Part shown: positions 12,935-24,765 of the stretch, piece after piece
Layout of the letters: every line of letters starts with the position of its first letter
Numbering within the stretch: the stretch's first letter is position 1
Origin: Heterobilharzia americana
Lineage: Eukaryota > Platyhelminthes > Trematoda > Strigeidida > Schistosomatidae
NCBI GenBank assembly: GCA_944470555.2
Contig: OX104127.1
Span: 96,620,708-96,684,707 of the forward strand
DNA: 64,000 nt
Direction of reading: 5' to 3'
Made by a program: the position numbers and the translations under genes
Notes under the pieces: generated by a model
The model's input: only the letters and a program-made list of their open reading frames with translations
The model's database searches: none
Told to the model about the DNA's origin: nothing

Positions 12935-13324
12935 TTTGTTTTCCATCTCATTTATTATTGGGTTTGTTCTGTTTTTCATTTCTCTGGAGCCTTTAGAAAA
13001 GTGGAACATTCGTTTCTTTCTTAAACGTCTTTTCAGTCAACTTTTTGAAATGTATTTCGGAAGGAAAAGTTCCTAGCAGTCATGGGATATATGTATATGT
13101 TCCTTCACCTAGAATTTATTTCGAATCTTTATGATGTTGTTGTATTAGTGTACACGTTAACTGAATAAAAACAAAGAGACTTAATGGGCTTCACTAAGCA
13201 CTTTATTAGCTAGTATGATTAGTCGCTAGCTTAATGTAAGTAAAAGCGAATCATTGAGCAATTGTATGCACATTCTTGCACTAGGCGATGAGCCATACCT
13301 ATTATATGAGAACTAATGATACTA

Positions 13325-13425
13325 TCTACGTGCTCGAACCTTTGAAAGCAAGGTAGCGTTTTGGCCCACTACTCAATGGCTAAAAGCCAACCCTCTAAGC
13401 CTTTGAGCCACAACTCGATGCTTAG
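13325..13425 (-). mobile_element. tRNA-headed SINE candidate
   Basis: On the minus strand a pol III A-box-like sequence (TGTGGCTCAAAGGCTTAGAG, near 13395-13415) is followed about 60 bp later by a B-box-like GGTTCGAGCA (13331-13340). This is tRNA spacing without a credible cloverleaf. It is probably a SINE head, and the body boundaries are not resolved. Confidence 0.45.
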
Positions 13426-14504
13426 TGTAAATCATATCAATTTTCCCTCATTTGTTGTTCGAAATACTCGGTACAATAAAATGGATTTTCAGCATAATTT
13501 CTTGCTATCTCGATTCACAGAAGAAATTCATATCCAATTTCCTGCGATTTCAAGTAAAAGTAAGTATGTGCCAATAGGAAGTCTTATCTAATGTGCTTTT
13601 GAAATGAAAGCTTTTCTGTTTTTGCCATACTTTAAAATTTTATTTGCTACAAAGTGTTCTAACTTTTAAGTTTCAACTTCTCTATCTTTAACGGTATATG
13701 GACATCCTTATACATTAACCTTGACACTGTCATGAACGCAGTCGTGACCAGGGGTGAAGTTGAAGAAGCAGATTTCTCCCCTCCTGGATATCTGCTGATA
13801 GCATAAGTTGATAGAGTTTCTGATAATACTTCAAATCCTATAGTGTGATCCTGTAGATTCAGGAATAACAAAATACACTTTTTGAGTAAAGGGCACTCGT
13901 TTTTACTTAGGCTTTGCACTTTCCTGCTGTTCATCTTATTCGACTAAACCTACCAACTTCTGATGGAAAATCACCATTCTAATACCGTTTAACGGCATTT
14001 ACGAAAATAAGTAAATGCTTTATAACTTATGGGAGTGTTTGTCAATTTATGGCTGTTAGTGTATAGTATCGCTGTGATGATGTTTACGAAAAACAATTTT
14101 CTTCCGATGACTGAAACGACTGACTATAGACTTTTTATTCCCTAGATGAAATAAACACATGTTCACATATAGGTAGATAAATAAGCATGAATCTAATCAT
14201 AGGTTGTTTTGTATGTAATTAATATTCGATAAAAGGCTAGTCACTAACTTGTGAATTATTGAGGAAGTGGAACTGCTCAATTCAGGATGAAGAATAATTT
14301 TTAAACTTTTATCTTCAAGTGATTTTTGATATCATTCATTTTGATATCCAAACAGGATAGTCGAACAACCAGTGTATTATTCTGATATTATTTGCCGTTC
14401 TTACAACACAAGCTATATGACAACAAATTTTACTCGTTTCTCAAAATGTAGGAATCAAAGGTTGATAGTTATTTAATTCCTACTGGCAAATATTTTTCAC
14501 TATG

Positions 14505-15133
14505 TATTATTATTATTATTATTTGTCCCTTGGGTTCCTAATGGAACACGGGGCTCTAGTGCACCCTGTTCTCTGAAATTTTTCGAACCTGGTTCCACGA
14601 TAGCCTAGAAGCTCTGATTTCTTCCTCGCACCTTCTCCTCCATGTCACCCTCACCTCGGACGCCAAACTCGTCGCTTCCAATTGGGGTTCCACTCGAGTG
14701 CCTTGCCTGGCGCGTGATGTCCCCAGTCGGCCTTCTCGGTGTATGCCCAATCCAATCCATCTCCACTTCCTTCTGCACATTTGTTCAGCGATAGATTCTT
14801 GGTTGGTTCGTTGCCAGGTGAGAGTTTCTTGTTGCTGATTCTTTCTGGCACTCCATGTGAGCTTCAGTGACGAGCGAGCGTAGGCGGCAGTTGTTGATGA
14901 ATGTCTGTAGTTTGTTGGAAATGCCTTTCGTAACGCGCCAATTCTCTGAACCATACAGGAGCACTGATTTGACGTTGGTTTTTAAAATCTGGATATTGTT
15001 CACGCTATATGCTGAGTGCAGTGCAGTGCAGTGCAGTGCAGTAGATCTCCACACTGGTTTCAGACTAATGAACGCCTGTCTTGCTTATCCGATCCTGGCT
15101 GGCCTTGACGTCCTCGTTTGTACTGCTTGGAAA
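14505..15133 (-). mobile_element. RTE retrotransposon copy B, 3' fragment
   Basis: Only the last 0.6 kb of the copy A family is present. On the minus strand it reads the RTE C-terminal domain (SVLLYGSENWRVTKGISNKL, then ERISNKKL and a Trp/Arg-rich run), then the conserved end AACCCAAGGGAC and a TAA tail at 14505-14523. It is 5'-truncated near 15133, as is usual for target-primed reverse transcription. It carries five tandem GTGCA units at 15016-15040, where copy D has barely one. Frames are broken, so it is dead. Confidence 0.88.
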
Positions 15134-17674
15134 TAAGACTCCTCTAATCGGTGCATAATTCTGTCAGTATTTGTATTGCTTAGTTTGTTCAGTTAATCAG
15201 TTATTCATCTCAGTGATTTGATACATCAATAACTAACAGAATTTGAACTAATGTTCATATTTTAGGGTTGAATGTCTATTCATAAAATTTCACTTACTTT
15301 GCAGGCGATTGATTTCCAAGGTAGTATACGCTCACAGTAAAGTACTATTTTCAGTTAAAGAGAAAATTCTGAACGTATTTCATCAGTAGTTTATCCAATA
15401 TGACACGGTTTATTTTTAGCCAAAACTATTATAAATGCTTGTTGCTATCATACAAACTGAAGAACAGTAAACGATACTTATCGGTATTATTCTGTTGAAT
15501 TTATTGTTCCTGCTCCTCAGAGGACTTCAACCAGATTACAACTATATACTCAACAAACGTTTTTACGGAAATGCTATGAGTTAGATGATGTACTCATGAT
15601 TTAGTTGGCGTACATTCAGACTGGTCACTCTTTAGCTATGATCTTGAGTGTAACTAAGAAACAGGTTGTATTATGAACCAAATTATAATTTCCATATAAA
15701 TCTAAGTAAATTTATATATCTTTGATGGCTTATTCACCATTATTATACACGAAGATGATAATCTTGATTACACCTAAAAGTGAAATCTAGGATCCGACTT
15801 CCCACTTCGAATATCCCACTTCAAACTCGTAAATAAAATGTCCATCCATCCGTATTCGCTTTCCTAATGAAATTCTAACTTAGGACCCATTGCTATAACA
15901 GAAGTTAGTTAACGAGTTGTAATAGCCATAAAATATCTGCATAAGAAGTTCAGATAACAACACAAAATGATTAATTCAATTTTGTAAATTAACATCGAGA
16001 TAGATTAAAAAGCCAAAAATGTATGATAGTCTTTGATATTTTTAAAAATTTACCTAGTCAAACACTGTTTGATTTTGTTTTTCATGCCGCTACATTTACA
16101 TTTAACTAGATTACAGTTTTTGATCATGGATCAAAATTAAGTAAATCAAGAGTGCACGAAGAAAGTTACTCCATGACATTTATTCATTGCTTGATTCTTA
16201 ACCTTACATACTGAAAGATTTTTTCATGAATGGTTATTTAACTTTTAAAAGTTTGTGTATGTGAATCATACTTGAATCCTACAAAATATTTTATAAACTA
16301 TTTGGATTTGCAACTGTTTTTCTCTTACTGCTGTTAACTAAATTATTCATTAGGTTGTGTACTAAATTCAGTTTGAACTAATTCAAGGCTCACACGATAA
16401 CCTTTGTTCCTACTTAGTGTTTAACTAGCTTGTCTTGTTGATGACATCCTTACCCGTATACGATGCATTCAGATTATTTGTAGTGTATAAAGTATGGGTG
16501 AGTTATACTCCTTCTAGTCTAAATTATTACATCTTCAGTTTTTCTCCTCTCAATTAGAGTCGCTACATACTTGAATGTAATGTTTGACAGAGCATAAATA
16601 AGGCAGACGGAGTTTTAATATCCTCAGTTCAAGAGGTATCTCTCATCAGCGAGTTCACTGATTGTTGGTCTAAGTGTACTGGAGGTTTGAAGTGTGTGCA
16701 ATACCTAGCCACAAAATGGAATCCAGTAGCATGTATTCAGCAATCCATAAATGTTTTCTCTCCTTAAAGTTTTTCGTGTCATTTTTTTTATTGATCTTTG
16801 TTTCCTATGTCTTTTCAAGAAACATGAAAAGTTTAATCAGTCATCTATTGAGAATATCAGTAAATTTATCACTACTAAAAATTGAATACACTTCGTACCA
16901 CTTCAATTCTGTTTTCGTATGTAAAGTTCTCTTCTTTCCTAGTTTTATAATGTAATCTCATGTTTACTACTGTGTAAAACAATCCTGCTTTCATGCACTT
17001 GAATTTACTACAAGATTGTTAGTTAAAACTGGATGAATTTAGAAAAATGCTTGAGGGTAAAATGAAGATGTTTTTTACTTTTCAATTTTGGTGTGTATTC
17101 AACTTCTTTACACCTCTGAAATACTCATTAAATGTTCATTCAAAAATAGTTAGTAAAATCTTTGCATAGTGGTTTAAAAGGTATATTGCTACAGGGTTGC
17201 GTCTTATGCATCTTATGCAACTTCGTTTCTTTCCCTTTCGAGAAATTTTATGGTGGAATTGCTATGACCGGTAGTACTACCTAACAGTCTATGAGCGATA
17301 CAAACTTAGCAGAATACAAACGATACGAACCTAACATACAAACAAATCGACTCTAATGCAAATCAAAACATCAACCACCACCACAACAATACCACCGATT
17401 CGCGAACACATAACGGGAAGACAGACTGCTGACTGTCTCAGCAACAGTTACTAGAGTTGATAACGATGCTTACCTTGACAAAACTAAACCCACATATAGG
17501 TAAAAATAGTGAACAACTAATGAGAGTCCAGCCTTGAGAACAGAGCGAAGAAAGCCATGTAGGTTATTTTAAGGTCATGGGCAAAACAGAAGGGGAAAGT
17601 ATGCAAAATTGGGGTATGTACCGGGGACCAGTTGAACATTTACTCAAAATGAACCGCAAGACTCAGGGCCATAT

Positions 17675-17686
17675 TTACGAGTGCAT
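17675..17686. repeat. Target-site duplication, left copy
   Basis: TTACGAGTGCAT, identical to 21639-21650 on the other side of the full-length RTE. The last CAT merges with the element's CAT-repeat tail, so the true duplication could be 9-12 bp. Confidence 0.85.
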
Positions 17687-17713
17687 CATCATCATCATCA
17701 TCATCATCATCAT
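17684..17713 (-). repeat. (CAT)n tract = 3' tail of the full-length RTE
   Basis: About ten CAT units (ATG units on the element's own strand), immediately after the 3' untranslated region. RTE-clade elements commonly end in short tandem repeats instead of poly(A). This family uses ATG, while copies A to E use TAA. Confidence 0.88.
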
Positions 17714-20700
17714 TATCAACATAGGACCAGGCATTACTGCGTAACGGTCCGAGTTGCCACACCTCATATCAGCACATCAAGTAAAAAGGTAGTGAGGTGA
17801 AGGATGAAGATAAGTGAATGCAGTCAAAAGAAATATAAAGTACGAGAAGAAAGGAAAGAGGAGTGACAAAATAGTGAGATTCGGTATAGCGTTGTTAAGA
17901 TGAGGATAATGTGTGTATACATCTGCGCCACTGACTTCGGTTCTGAGCCATATCACCTAGGGTCTCCAACCACTGGTTCCTCTTGTCCCGTGGACCCCAA
18001 CCACCTAGTCTGCATCGTCCTACATGGCTTAAACCAACAGTCAGAGACTTCATACATTGGTGCCATGTTTTAGTCTGGCCACCTCGGGCCTTTTTCCAGC
18101 CTGAACCCACCTCAGCCAACATTGTGTGACGAGGCAATCGGTGACTAGGCATACGTAGTACGTGTCCCAACCATCTCAGTCGATGAAGGTTCACAACCTC
18201 GTCGACTGACTTACCTCTTCTCCCTAAAACTCTACACCTAACTTCTGCATTACTCACATGGTGACACCACGGAATACGTCCTATACTACGAAGGCAACGG
18301 TGGTCAAACACTGAACCTTTCATGTCTTCCACTTTCAATGGCCATGTTTCACAGCCATACAGTAGAACAGAGCGGACTGCTGTGCAGTACACGCGACCCT
18401 TAATAGACAAACGAATATCACGGCGGCGCCATAGGTGGCGCAAATTGGCAAAAGCCAATCGAGCCTTTTGTATCCGTGCAGAAATCTCATCGGCAACTAA
18501 CCCACCGGAGTTGATCCTACTTCCCAGGTAAGTGAAGTGGTCAACACACTCAACCACTTCACTCTCTATTGTTAACCGCGGTACCGCTGAAGACCAGTCC
18601 TGGAGCAAAAATTTGCATTTGGGTGGTGAAAATCGCATCCCAAACATTCTCAAATTCCCACTCAAAGTGTTCAGAAGACTCTGCATCTTGTCAGCGTCTT
18701 CACCTAACAGGACTATGTCATCTGCATATTCTAGATCTAAGGAAAATTCACCTGTGATCGGTCAACGTCTTTGTAATTAGGTGACGAGAGGGAAACCTCC
18801 ATAAGAATATCTATGATAAAATTAAATAAGAATGGGGATAGTGGGCATCCTTGACGGACACCACTTGATGAGTATAGCTCCCTGGACAACTCACCATAGG
18901 CTCTAACATGCCCACAAGTGTTCGAGTAGAGAGCTTTCAATAAGGTGATGTACTTACTAGGCACGCCTTTCAGTGACAGACACTGCCATAAGACTTCTCG
19001 ATCAACGGAGTCAAATGCCGCCTTCAGGTCGAGAAATACAGCTATTGTCGGGCGTCTGTAAGCATGCCTATGTTCCAGGACCTGGCGCAGTGTGAATATT
19101 TGGTCGATACATCCACGGCCAGGTCTAAAGCCTGCCTGGTTTTCTCGGGCTTGCTGTTCCCGAGCTCCACTCAGGCGTCGGAGAATTATAGAACTTAGGA
19201 TCTTAGACACTATGTTTGTCAGGCTGATTCCTCTGTGGTTATCACAAGAGGACTTCTCGCCTTTCTTGAAGACTGGGATGATGAGTGACTTAGACCAGTC
19301 GGAGGGGATCGTATTTGATTCCCATATACTGGCTAACACTTCCGTTAGCCTGACTAAGAGAACTCTACCACCATTCTTGTATACCTCAGCAGGTAGTCCG
19401 TCTGGTCCTGCTGCCCTTCCCGTTTCAGGCTACCTACCGCTTTCTCAACTTCTTCTAGTGTTGGGGGACCTGTCTCTATGTCCCATTCAGGGTCCGACTG
19501 GATAGCGGGCAGCGCAATGGTGGCTGGAGGCCAGTTAAACTGTTCCTCAAAGTGTTCTGCCCATCGTCCCAGTCGCCTTCCCTGCGAGTGAATCGCATAT
19601 CCGTCCTTCTCCGCTATAACCTCACTAACTGTTGTTGACCATTTCCCCCCAGTCTCCTTAATAAGTCTAAATAACTGTCTACTGTTACCGATCGCCGCTG
19701 CCTTTTCCATCTCTTTAGCCTTTGCTGCCCACCACTGTTCACGATCGTTGCGCAGACTTTTCGTCAGTTTATTTTTAAGTTGCGCTCGCTCTTCATTGTA
19801 CTCAGAGCCTGCAGGGATGCATTCACGTGCATCCATTAGTTTGGAAGAAGCTGCTGATATCCACTGGCTCTTTTTAGCCATTATCTTGGAGTCGGCTACA
19901 GTCTCCAGTGCTGCTTTTACAGTAGACTGAAGATGGCACCAAGCTTCTTCTGGATGAGTGACAGTCTTTTGTTCCGATAACTGCCTAGCCAACTTCTCAC
20001 TGAACACGGCTTTGGTGTTTTCGTTGTCCAGCAGAACTCGTAGTGGTTTTGTTGCCAAATTTTTTCTACGTCCATTGAGACGCAGGCATATACGTGCTCG
20101 GACCAACGCATGATCGCTGTCCAAACACGTACTCCAGAAGGAGCGGCAGTCTTCCACCGATCCTCTCCAGCGATGACTAATAGCAATGTGGTCTATCTGT
20201 GTCCATCGCTGAGTCGAGCTCGGTGGACGCCAGGTCAGACAGTGCCTTTCTTTATGTCTGAAATTTGTGCTGGCTAAAAATAGGCGGTTATCTGAGCATA
20301 GTTGTAATAGGCGATCACCGTTATCTGTACGTTCAGCTGGGATTCCGAAAGTGCCACCTAAGTGCCTTTCTGCCTCACTCAGTCTACCCACCTGTGCGTT
20401 GAGGTCACCTGCAACAACCACTACGTCCGAACGTTTGGCTTTCGAGAGGAGGTTAGACAGTTTATGGTAGAACTCGTCCTTCACTTCATCCGAACTACAG
20501 TCAGTGGGTGCGTAAGCAGAGATTACAAAGAGACAACGGCGAGTCTCACTATTCCTTTTAGTTCTCACTGTGCCGTTCAGCCTCATAGCGCAGAGGCGAC
20601 TATCAACTGGGATCCAGTCTAGTAGTGAGTTTTCTGCCCTGGTGCTTAATGCTATACCTACACCTGCAAGACCACGAGAGCTAGCTATCGAATCTCCAGA

Positions 20701-21638
20701 AACTCGAAGGGTGAATTTTGCAGATTCACCAGATTGGTCAGGAGAGGTCAGGTGAATAACCACACTTGGGTCCTGTATGCGTGTCTCACAAACACAGCAC
20801 ACATCCATGCCCGAGTTGCTAGAGTCTTTGCCAACGAAGCCTGTTGGCCAATTTGACGGAGGGTGCGGACATTGAAGGCTCCAATATGTAATTTGGAGCG
20901 TGGTTTAAGGAGACCAGGGATGCTGTTCTGTGGACTCAGATCGTTGTCGAAGGCTGCAGAGGTAGGAGAAATTGAAGATGATGCAGCATCATTAATTAAG
21001 AGACGTGAAGGAAGATTAGAAGGTAATGATGGAGGAGGAGGATAGCAGTCAGAAGAAACTTGGGTGCTGACAGAGTTGTGAGGGCGGTTGACACTTCCCG
21101 GCTGCCCACACCGTGGAAGGCTATTTCTTCTTAAGGTACCTGAAAGAGATTTGTGTGACCGCAGAGCCCATCGGACATCTGCTTGAGGCCTGTCACACCC
21201 AGCCTTTTGAGTATGATTATTTTGAACTTTTGTATTTTTGGGGCCGGATGGTCGAAAGGAAACGACAAGTGAACCAACACCGCCGGCCCGGCAGACCGTG
21301 GGGCGTGGTGGAGTGTGTTATTTTTGGGGCCGACCTTTTCTAACCCCCCCTTCCACTGAGAAGGCAGCATCAGCATGGCACTGCTGGTCATCCAAGGGAA
21401 ACACCTTACTGCTGTCACACCCCATCCAGCTAGCAGCAGTACGACTTCGCCCTCAGACCCCCATCATAGTGTAGCAATTTACACTATAACGGTAACTGCT
21501 TTTCGTCTAACCACTACCCAACAGACCTTTCTGGTATGGTAGGACCTCGAGGGAACAAGCGTTCCACCAGCATAGCTCGTTGGGTCATTGTGATATGCAA
21601 GCCCGACCACCACGTCAAGGTAGCAGCTATCGGTCGGG
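17687..21638 (-). mobile_element. Full-length RTE-clade retrotransposon with intact target-site duplication
   Basis: A 3.95-kb element flanked by a perfect 12-bp direct repeat. It is distinctly more GC-rich than its surroundings, and the base composition changes at both edges. Order on the minus strand: leader (21638-21318), long coding region (21317-17895), 3' untranslated region (17894-17714), ATG-repeat tail. The protein is of the RTE/endonuclease-reverse transcriptase type common in flukes and is a different family from copies A to E. A diverged relative lies at 58.3-59.7 kb. The perfect duplication and the few, single-base defects suggest recent insertion. It sits antisense in the largest transporter intron. 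Confidence 0.92.
17895..21317 (-). pseudogene. RTE polyprotein: N-terminal extension, AP endonuclease, reverse transcriptase
   Basis: One protein of about 1,140 residues spread over four overlapping frames. From 21317 to about 20809 an open Ser/Pro-rich stretch leads into the endonuclease start IGAFNVRTLRQIGQQ (near 20885). From 20808 to about 19425 come endonuclease motifs VCCVCETR, SAYAPT, VAGDLNAQVG, TQIDHIAIS and SDHALV, then a linker. From about 19425 to 18745 come RT motifs including AAGPDGLPAEVYKN, LDLKAAFDSVDR and GVRQGCPLSPFLF. From about 18740 to 17895 come EYADD (18717-18728) and the RTE C-terminal domain YLGSRINSGG ... SVLLYGCETW, ending CIHTLSSS and a stop. Catalytic residues of both enzymes are present. 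The three frame changes (about 20810, 19425, 18745) each look like loss of one base, the last in a T run. Either the copy is freshly dead or these are assembly errors. Confidence 0.9.
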
Positions 21639-21650
21639 TTACGAGTGCAT
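21639..21650. repeat. Target-site duplication, right copy
   Basis: TTACGAGTGCAT, identical to 17675-17686. It marks the 5' end of the minus-strand element and shows that the insertion is not 5'-truncated relative to its source transcript as far as can be judged. Confidence 0.85.
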
Positions 21651-24600
21651 ACAGTATTTGTAGAACCTCTTGCTAATCCTATGCAACCTTTCACCTTGCA
21701 TATGAGTGTTTTCAAGCATTTAGGTAGTGTTTCAAAAACTAACGCTTTACCAGAAATTTAACAATTTAAAGATAAGAATTTAATTCATTATATAGTGATT
21801 CATGAATAGATATTCGTATTGCTTTACTGGCGTCTGACAATTTATACTTTTAGAAGCATAAGAAAGACTGTAAATCGAAGCAATAGTATGAAAGAGAGAG
21901 CAATTTACCATTGATATAGGGGCAAACATTTTCATATTTCAACTGTCATCACGGCTGCATTCTTGGGAGAACTTTTAACTAGTGTCAAAAATCAGTAAAA
22001 AAAACTTTTAATCAATACTAAAAGATCGATAACTTAGGATTCACACATATTTCTTACGATAACTAACGTATGTTTTACTGTACTACGGAAGTGATTTTCT
22101 GTCATTTTCCTATTCACATGCATATTTGTTTTGTTGAATATGTGTTTCCGTTTCCTAAAACACTCAGATTTGTCGCATTATTGTGGTGGCGGACTGTGTA
22201 TTAATCACTTCCAGTTCAGTTGTTCTGTTGATTGCAGAATGAATAATTTTATGAATGTACACTGATTCAGTGGAGCTTCATTAGATGACAAAGAGCTATA
22301 TTTATTTTGCAATGGGTAACCTTTTTTAAATTCTGAAGATGAAATATGTACCCCACTTTTTGCATAACAATCGAACATTATCATTCTTTTAAGTATCCTA
22401 GCGAGTTATGGAGCGGTTGGTTTGTTTACAATGCTAAGTACAGAAGTATTGGTAGTTAACAATATTGTTTAGGATTTTTATTTTCTCCATGTTAAAATTG
22501 TGTTTTCTGCCAGACTGTTATATTGTGACTTCTTTGATTTTTATTTCAATCTCACCGCTTCTATATTATGGCCTTCAGCTATTGGCTGTTGTGTGTTTGA
22601 ACGCACACCATTTATCAACTTCTTTCTTATCGTCTATGCAAGAGACGTAACCTAGTTTAGGAACTGTTTCGATCGTGTCAATAAACTGTTCCATCTAATA
22701 CACGTTTCCTGCAATAGCTGGATCTGAGAGGAGCTGGATAGAAAGTGCTCCGTATTTCTTGCCTTGTCAAGTGACACCTTTCATGCAATCAATATCAACG
22801 CCCCTCAGTATATGAGATTAATTACATCTTCATAGATCATTTAGCACTAAACTCTTCCAAACAATTTTTGGTTGTTGCACAATAAGTAGTGTATCTTGAC
22901 TGCTTTGATCGTTGCAGATGCACAATCGGATAAACTAATTATCTCTACTGGAAAAAGCTCACTACCCAGCTTTCAAATTATTCATTCAGCCTTTCCTTCA
23001 TATCCAAGATCTACTTCGCTACCTTACTACTAAAGATTCCCATTTAAATTAATAGTGGATATCTAGAACAAATCAGTTGGATTCTGAACTTGATTTCCGT
23101 TTCAGGAGATAATTTTCATCCAACCTCAGTAGTAATTCTTGGTCAGAGCTCTTTATGAAGTTCAATAAATTATGGTTTATTTTCAGTTGTCAAAATTTTT
23201 ATTGACTTATTCGAATTGCAGATGGTTGCTAGTAAGATCATTATCATAATGAAACATCTAGCGATGATTCAGGACCCGAGTTTCGTAGTTGGTTCATCCT
23301 GAGTGTCTTAATCATCACAAAATTTGAGAACAAATGCAGTCCGAGACTTTGGGGTAGCTAAAACTATCGTCCAGTTTTTCAATAATTTAGTGTCTTTGTA
23401 ATTGGTGTGCAAACTAATGACACTTGCCACTGCACAACACATAGCCTCAAAGATCCACCTTGCATGTCGGTATTATTGGGAAAAAAGGGGAAGAATACAT
23501 TTAACAGACATATTGTTGAATATAATTGCAACAGTCTTTCAATAGCATGTTGATAAGTGGTATATCCAAGATTAAAATTGTTGGAATATTTCAATATACG
23601 TCTTAATAACTTCTCTGACTACTTTGGCTTCGGCAAGCGAGTAGTTTTCACTCATCAAGTGTGGCTTATAGAACGTTAAATAAATATTTGGTATTTGGCA
23701 TTTTCACTTAATTTTACGCTGATGGGTGCAGGTGGTCTGAAACTACTCGTATCACTCAATAGTATATTAAGTGCAGCTTCTTGCTAGCAATCTTGACACA
23801 AATTGTGGGGTCCCACAGATCTCATCAGGGACTGCAAATTTTTGCAGTGATATAGTTTAGTTTTGTGCGGTTTAATATTCCCTCAAACATTAAAGCTATT
23901 TTATTTGAGTCATCAGTTTCATCTTCGGAACTGCTTTTATATTGCTCTTCTGCTAGACAGCCAATCCAAGCGGCCTGCTATTTGTGTTGTAAGGGAGCTT
24001 CCTCATCAAAAGAGTTGCGTAATTTGACAAGTTTACATACCTTTCTTGACTGAGGTGGCCGAGATCTGTTGCTTATGCTTTGTTACCATCTACCGTGATG
24101 ATCTATACATTTCTCTGTAAGCCGAGGTTGAAAAGTATCTACGGCTGACCAGACTGTAACTGGCCACCAGTTGATAAACTCTCTATATGTTGATCTGAGT
24201 TATCTAGACAAGTGTAGACCTCCTGGTTGCAGTCTGCTTAAAAATCAACACTGATATTGTAAGACTAGTTGATACAACTCAGAGTCAGTTCTAGTGGTGC
24301 AGACACATTCATTCTTTATCTTCACCTTAATGACGTTTATGTTACTGTCTCATTTTTTAGTCTTTCATTTTGTTACCTTGAACAATGATGCAGTAATTTT
24401 CGGTGTGTCAACTTAAATCGTTACATAGCAGTGCAATGTATCATGTTGATCATGAATAAGTGACCCATCCAAACATTGCTTTTTATGTTGAAAGTGTTAG
24501 TAAGTGGTCATATTTTCATACTTGGTGTCTCATTAACTTTGAACGGCTATTGCAGACAAAATTATCACTTCACTTTCGCGACTGCTAGAAAGATATTACT

Positions 24601-24674
24601 AAAAGGATTATTTGGAGCACTGATGGTCTAATTTAAACTGAACACTATGAACTACGTGGATGCCTAAACCTCGG

Positions 24675-24765
24675 TTAGTGGGGTGGCGCTTGAACCTGTG
24701 GCCTATTTGTTCGGAAGTCGTCTCCCTAAACCAATTTCCTACAGCTCCACGCCACTAATTCACTC
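24675..24765 (-). mobile_element. tRNA-headed SINE candidate, degraded
   Basis: On the minus strand GTGGCGTGGAGCTGTAGG (start near 24760) is followed by a B-box-like AGGTTCAAGCGCC (24685-24697). The opening GTGGCGTGGAGCTGT closely matches the opening of the candidate at 29570-29665 (GTGACGTGGAGCTGT), which supports a shared repeat family. Confidence 0.42.

Noticed and set aside
17895..20808. Host multi-exon gene explanation for the broken long minus-strand frames
   Set aside because: Endonuclease and RT motifs, an ATG-repeat tail and a target-site duplication show a retrotransposon. The frame changes are single bases, not introns.
24050..24090. GAGGTGGCCGAG resembling a tRNA-Ser/Leu A-box
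   Set aside because: No B-box at a suitable distance.
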